Notes: generated from the sequence alone by a model not told the origin. 50,809 nt of DNA from Cyanobium sp. PLM2.Bin73 (GCA_007694915.1 REEV01000081.1:1-50809); one strand, 5' to 3'; counted from the stretch's first letter, positions 16,269-27,420 are shown. Made by a program: numbers and translations.

Positions 16269-17549
16269 GTGATCGTGGGGGGAGGCCCGGGAGGCACCAG
16301 CCTGGCGTTGCGTCTGGCCCGCGCCGGCCAGGCCGTGACGCTGGTCGAGGCCAGTGCCCCTGAGCGCCTGGACCGCCAGTTCCGGGGCGAAGCGCTGATG
16401 CCCCACGGCCTGGCGGCGCTGGAGGCCATGGGGCTGCTGCCCCTGCCGGCGGCTGTGCCCCAGCGGCCCCTGGCCGGTTGGCGCTTCGTGCTCGAGCAGC
16501 GCGAGTTGTTCCGGCTGGCGGAGCCGCTGGAAGGCTCCCCATCAGCAATTCCCTGCACACTGATCAGCCAGCCGGCCCTGCTGCGCCACTGGCTCCATGA
16601 ACTCCAGAGCCTGCCGGCAGCACGGGTGCTGCTAGGGGTGCGGGCCTCGGGGCTGCTGCTGAACGGCGGCCGGGTGCGGGGTGTGCAGCTGGCCGATGGG
16701 CAAACACTTGAGGCCCCGCTGGTGGTGGCGGCCGACGGCCGGGGGTCACGGCTCCGGCAGCAGGCGGGCCTGACCCTGCGACGCGCCGGCAGCCCCATCG
16801 ATCTGCTCTGGTTCCGGCTGGATGGCCATGATCCCAGCCCCCTGGAGGGCTGCTTCACCACGGTGGTGGGCCCCACGGGTCTGTTCAGCGCCTTCGACAG
16901 CGCCGGCGGCGGCGTGCAGTTGGGCTGGGTGCTGGACCGGCAGCCCGGTGACCATCCCTCTGACCGGGACCATGGCCGCAGCGCCCCGCTGGACCACGCC
17001 ACCCCGTGGGCCGAGCGTTTCGCCGCCCTCAGCCCCCCCTCACTGGCGGCCTGGCTGCGAGCTTCGGCGGCCTCACTCCAGGAGCCGGTACCGCTGCGGG
17101 TGGAGGTGGGCCAGGCCGAGCGCTGGTGGCGGCCCGGCCTGCTGCTGCTGGGCGACGCCGCCCACCCCATGAGTCCGGTGCGGGCCCAGGGCATCAACCT
17201 GGCGCTGCGTGATGCCTGCACCGCAGCCGAGGAACTGCTGGCCACCCTGTCCCCGGCGGCGGAAAGCGACGAGAGCCTGGAGCAAGCCCTGGATGGGGCG
17301 CTGGAGCGGATTGAGGCGCGGCGGCGGCCGGAGAGCGAAGCGCTCCAGCATCTGCAGGCCGAAGAGACCCGACGCGGCACCCTGCTGCGCCACCAGGGCG
17401 GGCTGCGGCGCGCGCTCGCCCTGGCGGCACCCTTGCTGGGACCACCGGTGGCCCAGCGCTGGCGTCAGCAGCAGGCCCCCCTGCGACTGGGGCTCACCAC
17501 CCTCACCGGGGCCAGTGACCAAGGCGGCTCCCTGGCCCGGCAGCAATGA
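16269..17549 (+). CDS. FAD-dependent monooxygenase (UbiH/PHBH-like)
   Basis: 426 residues from GTG 16269, directly before the dinucleotide-binding strand (IVGGGPGGTSLALRLARAGQAVTLVEA); no ATG lies upstream in frame, so the true start may be a few codons earlier. The group A flavin monooxygenase motifs follow: the DG motif VVAADGRGSRLR at about 155-166 and the GD motif LLLGDAAHPMSPVRAQGINLALRDA near 297. Such enzymes hydroxylate aromatic or quinone-ring substrates or act as geranylgeranyl-type reductases; the substrate here is not evident. A separate small exported protein gene follows 28 bp later. Confidence 0.9.
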   Translation: MIVGGGPGGTSLALRLARAGQAVTLVEASAPERLDRQFRGEALMPHGLAALEAMGLLPLPAAVPQRPLAGWRFVLEQRELFRLAEPLEGSPSAIPCTLISQPALLRHWLHELQSLPAARVLLGVRASGLLLNGGRVRGVQLADGQTLEAPLVVAADGRGSRLRQQAGLTLRRAGSPIDLLWFRLDGHDPSPLEGCFTTVVGPTGLFSAFDSAGGGVQLGWVLDRQPGDHPSDRDHGRSAPLDHATPWAERFAALSPPSLAAWLRASAASLQEPVPLRVEVGQAERWWRPGLLLLGDAAHPMSPVRAQGINLALRDACTAAEELLATLSPAAESDESLEQALDGALERIEARRRPESEALQHLQAEETRRGTLLRHQGGLRRALALAAPLLGPPVAQRWRQQQAPLRLGLTTLTGASDQGGSLARQQ

Positions 17550-17577
17550 TGGAGGCCCCGCCAGAACCGCTGCAGCC

Positions 17578-18066
17578 ATGCACCCACCGTCGTTGCCAAC
17601 AGCGCTCCGTGGCCGGCGGCCCGAGCCGCCAGTCCTGCCTGGCCGACTGGCACTGCTGGCTGGCCTGGCCTGGCTGAGTGCCCTGACGGCAGCGCCGCTG
17701 GTGCAGGCCGCCGAACCCCCCTATCCAGGCCGTGAGCAGCTGCGCGAGCTGCAGCTGCTCACCTTCAACTGCGCCCGCGACAATCAGCCCGACGACTGTG
17801 ATCGGGCCAGGCTCCTGGCCGATCCGCTGCTCGACCACCCGCGTCTGTCGGGGCTGTGCAAGGACGCCCTGTGGACCATTCGCGAGGACGGGGTGGTGGT
17901 TTCCGACAACAGCTTCGAGCGCCGAGACCGGCTCGATCGGGCCGGTGAGGATCTGATGCGGTTCTGCCCCCGCAATCCCCCGTCTCCAGCCCGCGGCAGC
18001 GGTGCGGCTGGCGGCCCCCCGGGCCCCATGCCCGGAGCCGGATTCAGGGGACTGCCTGGGCGCTGA
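17578..18066 (+). CDS. Exported small protein, function unknown
   Basis: 162 residues from ATG 17578. An N-terminal signal peptide is clear: basic residues, then LALLAGLAWLSALTAAPLVQAAEPP with a likely cut after VQA. The mature part holds four cysteines (NCARD, DDCDRA, LCKDA, RFCPRN), probably two disulfides, and ends in a Gly/Pro-rich tail. I do not recognise the family. The last 23 bp overlap the convergent gene at 18044-18472. Confidence 0.75.
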   Translation: MHPPSLPTALRGRRPEPPVLPGRLALLAGLAWLSALTAAPLVQAAEPPYPGREQLRELQLLTFNCARDNQPDDCDRARLLADPLLDHPRLSGLCKDALWTIREDGVVVSDNSFERRDRLDRAGEDLMRFCPRNPPSPARGSGAAGGPPGPMPGAGFRGLPGR

Positions 18067-18472
18067 TCAGCTCGAGCACCTGCCGGGCCGTGGTCTCCAT
18101 GAAGGCCGCTGACCAGGTGGGCTGAACCACGGCCCGGTTGGAGAGGTCGCAGAGCGCGTTGCGCTCCCCTGCCGCCTCACAGCTGGCCACCATGGTCAAC
18201 AGGGCGTTGGTGAGCTTGCCGCGCAGACAGCTCTCGGCGCCTCGGCGGGCCAGCACCGCCGCCGCCGCCGATTCGGTCCGTCCCAGGGCCTGGTCATAGG
18301 GAAGGGCCCGTGCCCCGCCCATCACTGCGGCGGCCGCGGGCAGCGCCGTCCCCAGGCCAGCCAGCACCACCGCGGCGGCCGCACGGCTCAGCCGGCGGGC
18401 GGGCCCTCGGCGAGCCGTGGGGGAATGGGGAAGCCGGCAAACCAGGTGCCAGTGGGGGTGCGGGCAACCCAT
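18044..18472 (-). CDS. Exported small protein, function unknown
   Basis: 142 residues. The N-terminal half contains Arg-rich sequence (TARRGPARRLSR) followed by AAAAVVLAGLGTALPAAAAV, a signal peptide or anchor. The mature part has three cysteines (ESCLRGK, ASCEAAG, ALCDLSN) and a helical end (SAAFMETTARQVLELISAQ). Family not recognised. It is convergent with, and overlaps by 23 bp, another small exported cysteine-containing protein, and lies divergent from pgm with 92 bp between. Confidence 0.65.
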   Translation of the reverse strand: MGCPHPHWHLVCRLPHSPTARRGPARRLSRAAAAVVLAGLGTALPAAAAVMGGARALPYDQALGRTESAAAAVLARRGAESCLRGKLTNALLTMVASCEAAGERNALCDLSNRAVVQPTWSAAFMETTARQVLELISAQAVP

Positions 18473-18540
18473 GGGCGCAACAGTCAGGCCACTCCTGACG
18501 GTAGCCAGGCTTGCCGGGAGGGCCCCTTCTGCAGGGTTAG

Positions 18541-20238
<1,698 letters not shown>

Positions 20239-20250
20239 GTCTGCGGCCGA

Positions 20251-20586
20251 TCAGGTCTCGCTCCGGTCTGACGACTGGCCTGGGCCAGGGTTAGGGGGCC
20301 GTGCCTCGCCAGAGCCGTCCTGCCCTCCCTCAGATGCCCCCCCCCTCAATGGGGGCCGCCGGTAGCCCTGGATCCTCTCCAGTTGTTTCATGGTCTGGGT
20401 GGCCAGGCCCCAGAGCGCCCCGGCCGCGCTGAACAGCACGAACCACCAGTAGAACGTGTGCGGCTTCACCTGGGCCGGGGTGTTCAGGATCAGCTCCCGC
20501 AGAAACAACGCCACGGCCAGGCCCAGACCTCCTCCCACCAGGGCGGCAAGGGTGGCTGCTGCGCCATTGAAGCGGGGGCGTGCCAT
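20251..20586 (-). CDS. Small membrane protein coupled to the RND pump gene
   Basis: 111 residues with two hydrophobic helices (ATLAALVGGGLGLAVALFL, about 11-29, and FYWWFVLFSAAGALWGLAT, about 45-63), then a polar Gly/Pro-rich tail. Its ATG shares one base with the RND pump stop (TGATG at 20588-20584), so translation is likely coupled. Function unknown; it could be an accessory of the pump, or simply an operon passenger. It is convergent with pgm, 12 bp apart. Confidence 0.75.
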   Translation of the reverse strand: MARPRFNGAAATLAALVGGGLGLAVALFLRELILNTPAQVKPHTFYWWFVLFSAAGALWGLATQTMKQLERIQGYRRPPLRGGASEGGQDGSGEARPPNPGPGQSSDRSET

Positions 20587-23500
20587 CAGCTGTTGACGGT
20601 GTCCGGAAGAGGCGAGGGACTGCCAGGTTCGTCCTCAGGACGGCGACCGAAGAACTGCTTCATCACCACATAGAACACCGGCACCACCAGCAGGGAAAGC
20701 GCGGTGGCCACCAGCAGACCACCGAACACCACCGTTCCCAGAGACGACTGGCTGCGGGCGCCCGCACCGCTGGCGAGCACCAGTGGCAGGAAACCGAACA
20801 GCGAGGAAATGGCTGTCATCAGGATCGGGCGCAGGCGTGACTGGGCGGCCTCACGAGCGGCGAGAAGGGCTGTGGCCCCGGCAGCCATACGCTGGTTAGC
20901 CAGATCCACGATCAGGATGCCGTTCTTCGCAGCCAGGCCGATCAGCATCACAAGACCCACCTGGGCATAGATGTTCACAACCTCACCGCGAGCAGCCAGA
21001 AAGAGCAGGGCTCCAAGCATGGCGGTGGGCACCGTCATCAGAATGATCAGAGGATCGGTGTAGCTTTCGTACTGGGCTGAGAGCACAAGGAACACCACCA
21101 GGATGCCAAGAGCAAAGATCACGATTGCTAGGGCGCCCGCCTTCACCTCCTCACGGGAAATCCCGGTCCAGTCGTAGCCGAGCCCGGGGACGTTGAGCTG
21201 CTCGAACTGTGAACGGATGGTGTTGATGGCATCACCGGAGCTCCTTCCTGCAGCCGAATTGCCTTCCACCTGGATGGCACGGAAGAGATTGAACCGCGGG
21301 ATCACCGAGGGCCCTGCCGCGGGACGTAGCGTGAAGAATTCGGAGAGGGGCACCTGATCACCACTGCTGTTGCGCACAAACAGCTCCGTGAGTGATTCAG
21401 GCGTGGATCGATAGACATCATCGGCCTGAACATAAACACGTCGGGCCCTGCCCTCCACAAACGTGTCGTTCACATAAGAGCCGCCGAAGTACACGCTGAA
21501 CGTGCTCATCGCATCGCCATAGTCAATGCCGAGGGCCGCCATGCGATCACGATCCACAAGCACCTCCAATTGCGGACCTTCCGGCGAGAACTGGGTGAAG
21601 ACGCGGCTGAAGACACCGGTCTGGGTAGCGTTGCGGATTAGGGTGTTGGCCTGCTCGGCCAGCTCGGGCAGCGAGAAGGCACCGCCACTCTGATCAAGCA
21701 GTTGCAGTTCAAAGCCATCGCCGGTGCCATACCCAGGCACCGGCGGAGGCTCCACCACAAACACCCGGGCTCCTTCCACCGCCTGGAGTTTGCGGTTGAG
21801 GCGCTCCACGATCGCAGCGACACTGCGCTCAGGGGACTGACGCTGATCCCAGTTTTCGGTCCCGAGAAAGAAGATTCCCCGGTTGGGGGCGTTACCTTGA
21901 AGGCTGGCGCCGCTGAAGAGAGCGGCACTCTGAACTCCGTTCTCTATCTCCGATCTCAGGATTTCCGCCACTTCACGATTGATCGCCTCGGTGCGCTCCA
22001 ACGACACGCCATCGGGAGCCTGCACAAAACCGATGGCATAGCCCTGATCCTCGGTTGGCACGAACCCAGAAGGCATGGCATTGAAGGCCACGCCCGTCAG
22101 GGCAATGCCGCCCAACAGCAGTCCAATGACAACGCGGCGATGGTCCAGCACCCAACTGAGCAGACCCTTGTAGCCACTCTCAACGCGCGCATAGAAACGG
22201 TTGAAGGCAGCGAAGATAGGCTCCAGAAAAAAGCCCAGCAGGAGGCCGATGGCCGTGAAGATCACCACCGGCAGAAGGTTGGTGACACCGCCAAACACAA
22301 GACCCGTGGCCGCACCGCCGATGGCGAAGGGCAGCCGCAGGGGCAGCCCCGTGATCAGCTTGAGCGCGAATCCCACCAGCAGACCCGCCAATGTGGCGAG
22401 CAACACCGGAACCACACCGCCTCCGGCGGACAGGAGGCCATAGGCGAAACCCACGAAGCCGGCGCCGATGCAGTAGGTGCGCCGGGAGGGTGTGCCGGTA
22501 TCCAACCCCAGCAGCAGCCCCGACAGCATGGGCGAGAAGGTAAGGGCGTTGAACGTGGAGATCGCCACCGAGAAGATGATGGTGGCGGCAAATTGCTTGT
22601 AAATCGTGCCTGTGGCCCCCGGAAAGAACAGCACCGGCACGAACACGGCAAACAGCACCAGTGAGGTGGCGATCACCGCTGAAAAAAGCTCATCCATGGT
22701 TGCGATGGCCGCCCCGATCGAGCCCATCCCTGCCTGCTTCTTGGTGCTGGTGTCTTCGATCACCGTGATCGCATCATCCACCACAAGACCAGCGGCCAGC
22801 ACCAGCCCGAACAGAGTGAGCTGATTCAAGGAGAATCCGGCCGCCAACACCCCGGCAAAGGTGCCGATCAGAGCCACCGGGATGGCGATCCCTGGCACCA
22901 GGGTTGACTTCCAATCCTGCAGGAAGAGGAACAGAACCAGCACCACCAGCACCACCGCATCCCGGAGAGCATTGGCTACGCCCCGAATCGAGGCATTGAT
23001 GAAGTCAGTGGTGTCATAGATCTTCTCCGCCTTCACCCCGGGGGGGAGCGTGGCCCTGAACTCATCAATCACCTGCTCCACCCCTGCCGACACGTCCACG
23101 GCATTGCTGCCGCTGAGTTGATAAATGGCCATACCCACAGAAGGCACACCATTGATGTCGGTGGCACCGATGTTGAAGTTCTCCCCCCCAAGGGACACGC
23201 GCCCCACATCCTTAAGCCGGATAAGCGAGCCATCCCCCATCCGCCTCAGGATGAGATTCTCGAACTCCTCCAGCGAACGCAGACGGCCCTGGAGTTGCAC
23301 CGTGAACGTGTAGGGCTGGCCCTGCGGCGAGGGTTCTCCACCCACCTGGCCCGCAGGAACCAGTCGGTTCTGGCTCTGCAATGCCGCCCGCACATCGGCC
23401 GAGGTGAGACCAACAGAGGTGAGCCGCCTGGGGTCCAGCCAGATCCTGTACGCAAGCTGTCGATTGCCGAAATAGGTGAGGGAGCCAACCCCCTTGACCC

Positions 23501-24014
23501 GGCGGATCGGATCGGTGAGATTCTGATCCAGGAGACCTGAGAGGAATTCAACGCTGTATGGGTTCTGAGGGTCCTCAGATGTAAAGTTATAAACCAGGAG
23601 GATAGAATTAGATGCCTTTTCTACGTTTACTCCCGTCTGCCGCACTTCCTGGGGAAGGCGCGGTTCAGCCAGCGACACGCTGTTCTGCACATTCACCTGG
23701 TTGATGTCACCATCCGTGCCACTGGCGAAGGACACGGTGATGCTGGAGACACCGTCGGCGGAACTGTTGGAGGAAATAAACTCCATGTTCTGCACACCGT
23801 TGATCTGCTGCTCCAGCACTGAGGTCACACCCTCCTCCACCGACACCGCATCGGCACCGGGATACACGGACCTCACGGTGACCGTGGGCGGGGCGATGTC
23901 GGGGAGGTTCTCCACCGGCAGCACCGGAATGGCGATCAGCCCCATGATCACAATCAGCAGGCTGCAGACCGTGGTCAGAACCGGCCGGGTGATGAAGGTG
24001 TTGGAAGGAGACAT
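20586..24014 (-). CDS. RND efflux permease (AcrB/HAE1 family) with an extra membrane insert
   Basis: 1142 residues, about 100 more than AcrB. Proton-driven inner-membrane pump of a tripartite efflux system. The start MSPSNTFITRPVLTTVCSLL, the first porter domain, the TM4 proton-relay pair D413-D414 (VVDDAITV) and the TM10 lysine K1030 (AAKNGILIVDL) are all in place. Between TM6 (ends about 502) and the helix before TM7 (FNRFYARVESGYKG, 604) AcrB has a short cytoplasmic stretch; here about 90 residues form four further hydrophobic segments (about 514-532, 533-552, 560-577, 579-600). The gene lies 11 bp after the adaptor gene. Substrate unknown. Confidence 0.95.
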   Translation of the reverse strand: MSPSNTFITRPVLTTVCSLLIVIMGLIAIPVLPVENLPDIAPPTVTVRSVYPGADAVSVEEGVTSVLEQQINGVQNMEFISSNSSADGVSSITVSFASGTDGDINQVNVQNSVSLAEPRLPQEVRQTGVNVEKASNSILLVYNFTSEDPQNPYSVEFLSGLLDQNLTDPIRRVKGVGSLTYFGNRQLAYRIWLDPRRLTSVGLTSADVRAALQSQNRLVPAGQVGGEPSPQGQPYTFTVQLQGRLRSLEEFENLILRRMGDGSLIRLKDVGRVSLGGENFNIGATDINGVPSVGMAIYQLSGSNAVDVSAGVEQVIDEFRATLPPGVKAEKIYDTTDFINASIRGVANALRDAVVLVVLVLFLFLQDWKSTLVPGIAIPVALIGTFAGVLAAGFSLNQLTLFGLVLAAGLVVDDAITVIEDTSTKKQAGMGSIGAAIATMDELFSAVIATSLVLFAVFVPVLFFPGATGTIYKQFAATIIFSVAISTFNALTFSPMLSGLLLGLDTGTPSRRTYCIGAGFVGFAYGLLSAGGGVVPVLLATLAGLLVGFALKLITGLPLRLPFAIGGAATGLVFGGVTNLLPVVIFTAIGLLLGFFLEPIFAAFNRFYARVESGYKGLLSWVLDHRRVVIGLLLGGIALTGVAFNAMPSGFVPTEDQGYAIGFVQAPDGVSLERTEAINREVAEILRSEIENGVQSAALFSGASLQGNAPNRGIFFLGTENWDQRQSPERSVAAIVERLNRKLQAVEGARVFVVEPPPVPGYGTGDGFELQLLDQSGGAFSLPELAEQANTLIRNATQTGVFSRVFTQFSPEGPQLEVLVDRDRMAALGIDYGDAMSTFSVYFGGSYVNDTFVEGRARRVYVQADDVYRSTPESLTELFVRNSSGDQVPLSEFFTLRPAAGPSVIPRFNLFRAIQVEGNSAAGRSSGDAINTIRSQFEQLNVPGLGYDWTGISREEVKAGALAIVIFALGILVVFLVLSAQYESYTDPLIILMTVPTAMLGALLFLAARGEVVNIYAQVGLVMLIGLAAKNGILIVDLANQRMAAGATALLAAREAAQSRLRPILMTAISSLFGFLPLVLASGAGARSQSSLGTVVFGGLLVATALSLLVVPVFYVVMKQFFGRRPEDEPGSPSPLPDTVNS

Positions 24015-24025
24015 CGTTCAGGGCC

Positions 24026-25120
24026 TCACTTCACAAACACCGGCGTGCCGTGTCGGAGCCTGATCAGATTGGTGGTGATCACCCGCTCTCCCTGTTGCAC
24101 CCCCTGGATCACCGGATAGCGCTCTCCCTGCACGAAGCCAAGCTCCACCGGTGTCTGCAGCGCATAGGTGCCGTCCGCGGGCAGGGCAGCCAGTTGCTCA
24201 GGGGTGAGTTGTCCGGGCTGGGCCTTGAGGGCCTCAAGGCTGCCGACGCGGAACACGAAACTCTGCCCGGAAGTCTGCCGCACCGCGCTGAAGGGCACCG
24301 CCAGCTGCGCAGAGGTGTCGAACACCACCCTCGTGCGCAGGCGCATGCCGTTGCGCAGATCGGCACCCGGGTTGTCGAAGGGCATCGTCACCAACAGGCC
24401 CTGGGTGTCGGCCGTGACGTTGGGATCCATGAAGCTCACCCGACCGCTGGCCAGGGTGTCCCCGCCACCGGGAGCTTCGACGAAGACCTGTTGGCCAAGC
24501 CGCAGGCGCGAGGCATACACGGCCGGAACTTCGACGCGGACCTGCAGGCGGTCATTGCGGATCAGGCTGGTGAACGGGTTGCCCTCGCGGATCACATCCC
24601 CCACCTTCACCTCAAGGTCGCTGACGACGCCACTGATGGGAGCCCGCAGATCCTTGAAGGCCAGATCGGCCTGGCGGACCCGCACAGCTTCCTCCGACTG
24701 CAGCAGGGCTTCGCGGAAGCGATCGCGCTGGAAGGCACTGGCCGCGCCCTGCTCTGCCAGAAATTCGAACCGCCTGAAATCCACCTTGTTCTGCTCCATC
24801 ACGGCCCTGGCCGCAGCCAGCTCGGCCTGGCTCTGCTTCTGATCGAGCACCACCAGCAACTGGCCCGCCTGCACCACTTCGCCCTCGCGCACGAGGATCT
24901 GCTCGATGCGTCCGCCGGCACGGGCCGCCAGCGACACCTTGTCCACCGACTCCAGGGTGCCGACGGTGTTCAGCTCATCGGCAAACGGGGCCAGCTCCAC
25001 CGCCTGGGCCTCCACCGGCACCAGGGCTGCCGGCGCGGCCGCCTGCTGGTCGGCGCAGGCCGCGATCATGGGCAACGCTCCAGTGAGCACAGCCAAGGCC
25101 CACAACCGGCGAATCAGCAC
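24026..25120 (-). CDS. RND efflux periplasmic adaptor lipoprotein (HlyD/MFP family)
   Basis: 364 residues. The signal sequence ends in a lipobox (PMIAA-C, about C22), so the protein is predicted to be a lipid-anchored periplasmic adaptor. Typical order: N-terminal barrel half and first lipoyl half (GRIEQILVREGEVVQAGQLLVVLD), a helical hairpin (about 95-150), second lipoyl half (LRAPISGVVSDLEVKVGDVI), beta-barrel and membrane-proximal domain (VPFSAVRQTSGQSFVFRV). It precedes the pump gene by 11 bp and will work with it; the outer-membrane TolC-like partner is not in the window. It is divergent from rarA (80 bp). Confidence 0.94.
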   Translation of the reverse strand: MLIRRLWALAVLTGALPMIAACADQQAAAPAALVPVEAQAVELAPFADELNTVGTLESVDKVSLAARAGGRIEQILVREGEVVQAGQLLVVLDQKQSQAELAAARAVMEQNKVDFRRFEFLAEQGAASAFQRDRFREALLQSEEAVRVRQADLAFKDLRAPISGVVSDLEVKVGDVIREGNPFTSLIRNDRLQVRVEVPAVYASRLRLGQQVFVEAPGGGDTLASGRVSFMDPNVTADTQGLLVTMPFDNPGADLRNGMRLRTRVVFDTSAQLAVPFSAVRQTSGQSFVFRVGSLEALKAQPGQLTPEQLAALPADGTYALQTPVELGFVQGERYPVIQGVQQGERVITTNLIRLRHGTPVFVK

Positions 25121-25200
25121 GCACTCCCCTCAGTCAGCGCCATTGTGCCTCCTCAGCGCTTGGCGGGCATCCTCGAACCAGCAAGGGAGAATGGGGCCCT

Positions 25201-27396
25201 GTGAGCGACCTCTTCAGCCACCGGCGTGAGCAGCGCCTCAGCCAGCTGGCCCCCCTGGCCGACCGGCTGCGTCCCCGCACCCTGGACGAGTTCGTAGGCC
25301 AGGAGGCGATCCTCGGGCCCGGCCGTCTGCTGCGGCGCGCCATCGGCGCCGACCGGGTGGGGAGCCTGATCCTGCACGGGCCCCCCGGCGTGGGCAAGAC
25401 CACCCTGGCGCGGATCATCGCCGGTACCACCCGCGCCCACTTCAGCAGCCTCAACGCCGTACTGGCGGGGGTGAAGGACCTGCGCGCCGCGGTGGAGGCG
25501 GCTCGCCAGCGGCTGGAGCTCCACGGCCTGCGCACCACCCTGTTCATCGATGAGGTGCACCGTTTCAACACGGCCCAGCAGGACGCCCTGCTGCCCTGGG
25601 TGGAGAACGGCACGGTGAACCTGATCGGGGCCACCACCGAGAACCCCTTCTTCGAGGTGAACAAGGCTCTGGTGAGCCGCTCGCGTCTGTTCCGGATGCA
25701 GCCCCTGGAGCCACGGCACCTGCACCAGCTGCTGGAGCGGGCCCTGGCCGATCCCGAGCGGGGCTACGGCGATCGGACCGTGACAGTCAGCGCTGAGGCG
25801 GCCGAGCATCTGGTGGATGTGGCCGGGGGCGATGCCCGCAGCCTGCTCAATGCCCTGGAGCTGGCGGTGGAGACCACCCAGCCCGGAGCGGATGGCGCGA
25901 TCACGATCGATCTGGCCATCGCCGAGGAGTCGATCCAGCAGCGGGCGGTGCTCTACGACAAGCAGGGTGACGCTCACTTCGACACCATCAGCGCCTTCAT
26001 CAAATCCCTGCGAGGGAGTGATCCCGACGCTGCCCTGTTCTGGCTGGCACGAATGGTGGAGGCGGGCGAGAATCCCCGCTTCATCTTCCGCCGCATGCTC
26101 ATCGCCGCCGGCGAGGACGTGGGCCTGGCCGATCCCCAGGCGATCGTGGTGGTGGAGGCCTGCGCCGCCGCCTTCGAGCGGGTGGGGCTGCCGGAGGGGC
26201 TCTATCCCCTGGCCCAGGCCGCCCTCTATCTGGCCGGGACCGAGAAGAGCAACAGCATCCTCGGTTTCTTCGATGCGGTGAAGACGGTGCGCTCCGCCAA
26301 CCGCCAGCAGGTGCCCGCCCATCTGCGCGACGCCAACCGCGACGGCCCGGCCTTCGGTGATGGGGTGGGCTACCGCTACCCCCATGCCTACGGGGAGCAC
26401 TGGGTGGCCCAGCAGTATCTGCCGAGCCAGTTGCAGGGGGAGGTGTTCTGGCAGCCCGGGCAGCTGGGCTGGGAGGGGGCCCTGCGCCAGCGGCTGCAGC
26501 AGCGCCGCGCCGCCCAGCTGGCGGCAGCGGCCGAGACAGCCCACGAGGGCGGCGAGGTGCTCAGCAGTGGGCCGGACGATCCCCAGCTGGAGCGCTGGCT
26601 GCGGCGCCAGGCGGCCAGCGAGGGCGCCCGGCTCGATGCCCTGCGCCAGCACTTCTGGACCGGAGCGCCCATCCAGCGCCATCAACGGGTGCTGGTGCTG
26701 GATGGGCGCTCCCTGCTCTGGGCCCTCGATCCGCTTCAGGCCACCCCGGAAGGCGGCGTGACGATTCAGGTGGGTGACGAGGCCACGGCCGAGCGGCTGC
26801 GGGCTCAGCTGCAGGTGCTCGACAGCCTGCGCCGGCCGGAGCTGGTGGTGAGCGCCGCCGATGATCCAGCCCAGCTGGCAAAGGCCTGCGGGGAGGGGCC
26901 CTTTGAGTGGATCGCGGCCCGGCGGCTGAGCGAGGAGCCCACGGCAGCAGTGATTCGGCGTTGGCTGCAGGCGTTCACACCCCTGCTGGCGGAGCAGGGC
27001 CAGTGGCGGCTGCTGTTCAGCCATCCCCGCCTGGGTCCGATCACCGCCCTGAGCCAGGCAGGAGCCCTGGGCCGGCAGCTCAACGAGCCCCTGCGGCTGG
27101 CGCTGTCGGCGGAGGCCAAGGTCGAGGAACGGCAGGAGAAGGGGCTCGAGCGTTGGCGTGCCGCCTTCGAAGCCGAGGGTTTCACACTGGCCCTGGAGAG
27201 CTGGAACGAAACCCTGCAGCTGGAACTGAGGGATGCCCTGCTGGAGCGCTGGCTGGCACCCAAGGGGGCCTACCGCCGCCAGCTCAGGGCCCTGGGCGAT
27301 GACGCCTTCAGGGCCCTGGGCGAGGAACTGCGCCGCAGGCGGGGACTGAAGCTTCCCCAGGACCTGCGGCACACGCTGTTGATCGCCAGGCGCTGA
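25201..27396 (+). CDS. rarA: RarA/MgsA AAA+ ATPase fused to a C-terminal domain
   Basis: 731 residues from GTG 25201, against roughly 450 for stand-alone RarA. RarA acts at stalled replication forks. N-terminal RPRTLDEFVGQ, P-loop GPPGVGKTT (about 60-68), Walker B FIDEVHRFN and sensor IGATTENPFFEVN are classical, followed by the RarA helical tetramer domain ending near FGDGVGYRYPHAYGEHWV (about 395). Residues 440-731 are an added domain with Rossmann-like strands (RVLVLDGRSLLWALD, PELVVSAADD), reminiscent of a degenerate methyltransferase without a clear GxGxG loop. Such fusions are known in cyanobacteria as far as I recall; the role of the extension is unknown. Confidence 0.92.
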   Translation: MSDLFSHRREQRLSQLAPLADRLRPRTLDEFVGQEAILGPGRLLRRAIGADRVGSLILHGPPGVGKTTLARIIAGTTRAHFSSLNAVLAGVKDLRAAVEAARQRLELHGLRTTLFIDEVHRFNTAQQDALLPWVENGTVNLIGATTENPFFEVNKALVSRSRLFRMQPLEPRHLHQLLERALADPERGYGDRTVTVSAEAAEHLVDVAGGDARSLLNALELAVETTQPGADGAITIDLAIAEESIQQRAVLYDKQGDAHFDTISAFIKSLRGSDPDAALFWLARMVEAGENPRFIFRRMLIAAGEDVGLADPQAIVVVEACAAAFERVGLPEGLYPLAQAALYLAGTEKSNSILGFFDAVKTVRSANRQQVPAHLRDANRDGPAFGDGVGYRYPHAYGEHWVAQQYLPSQLQGEVFWQPGQLGWEGALRQRLQQRRAAQLAAAAETAHEGGEVLSSGPDDPQLERWLRRQAASEGARLDALRQHFWTGAPIQRHQRVLVLDGRSLLWALDPLQATPEGGVTIQVGDEATAERLRAQLQVLDSLRRPELVVSAADDPAQLAKACGEGPFEWIAARRLSEEPTAAVIRRWLQAFTPLLAEQGQWRLLFSHPRLGPITALSQAGALGRQLNEPLRLALSAEAKVEERQEKGLERWRAAFEAEGFTLALESWNETLQLELRDALLERWLAPKGAYRRQLRALGDDAFRALGEELRRRRGLKLPQDLRHTLLIARR

Positions 27397-27420
27397 GCCC
27401 CAGCTTCAGTCGAGACCGCC

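Noticed and set aside
25153-27372. 739-residue minus-strand frame opposite rarA
   Set aside because: Antisense shadow; the plus strand has all RarA motifs.
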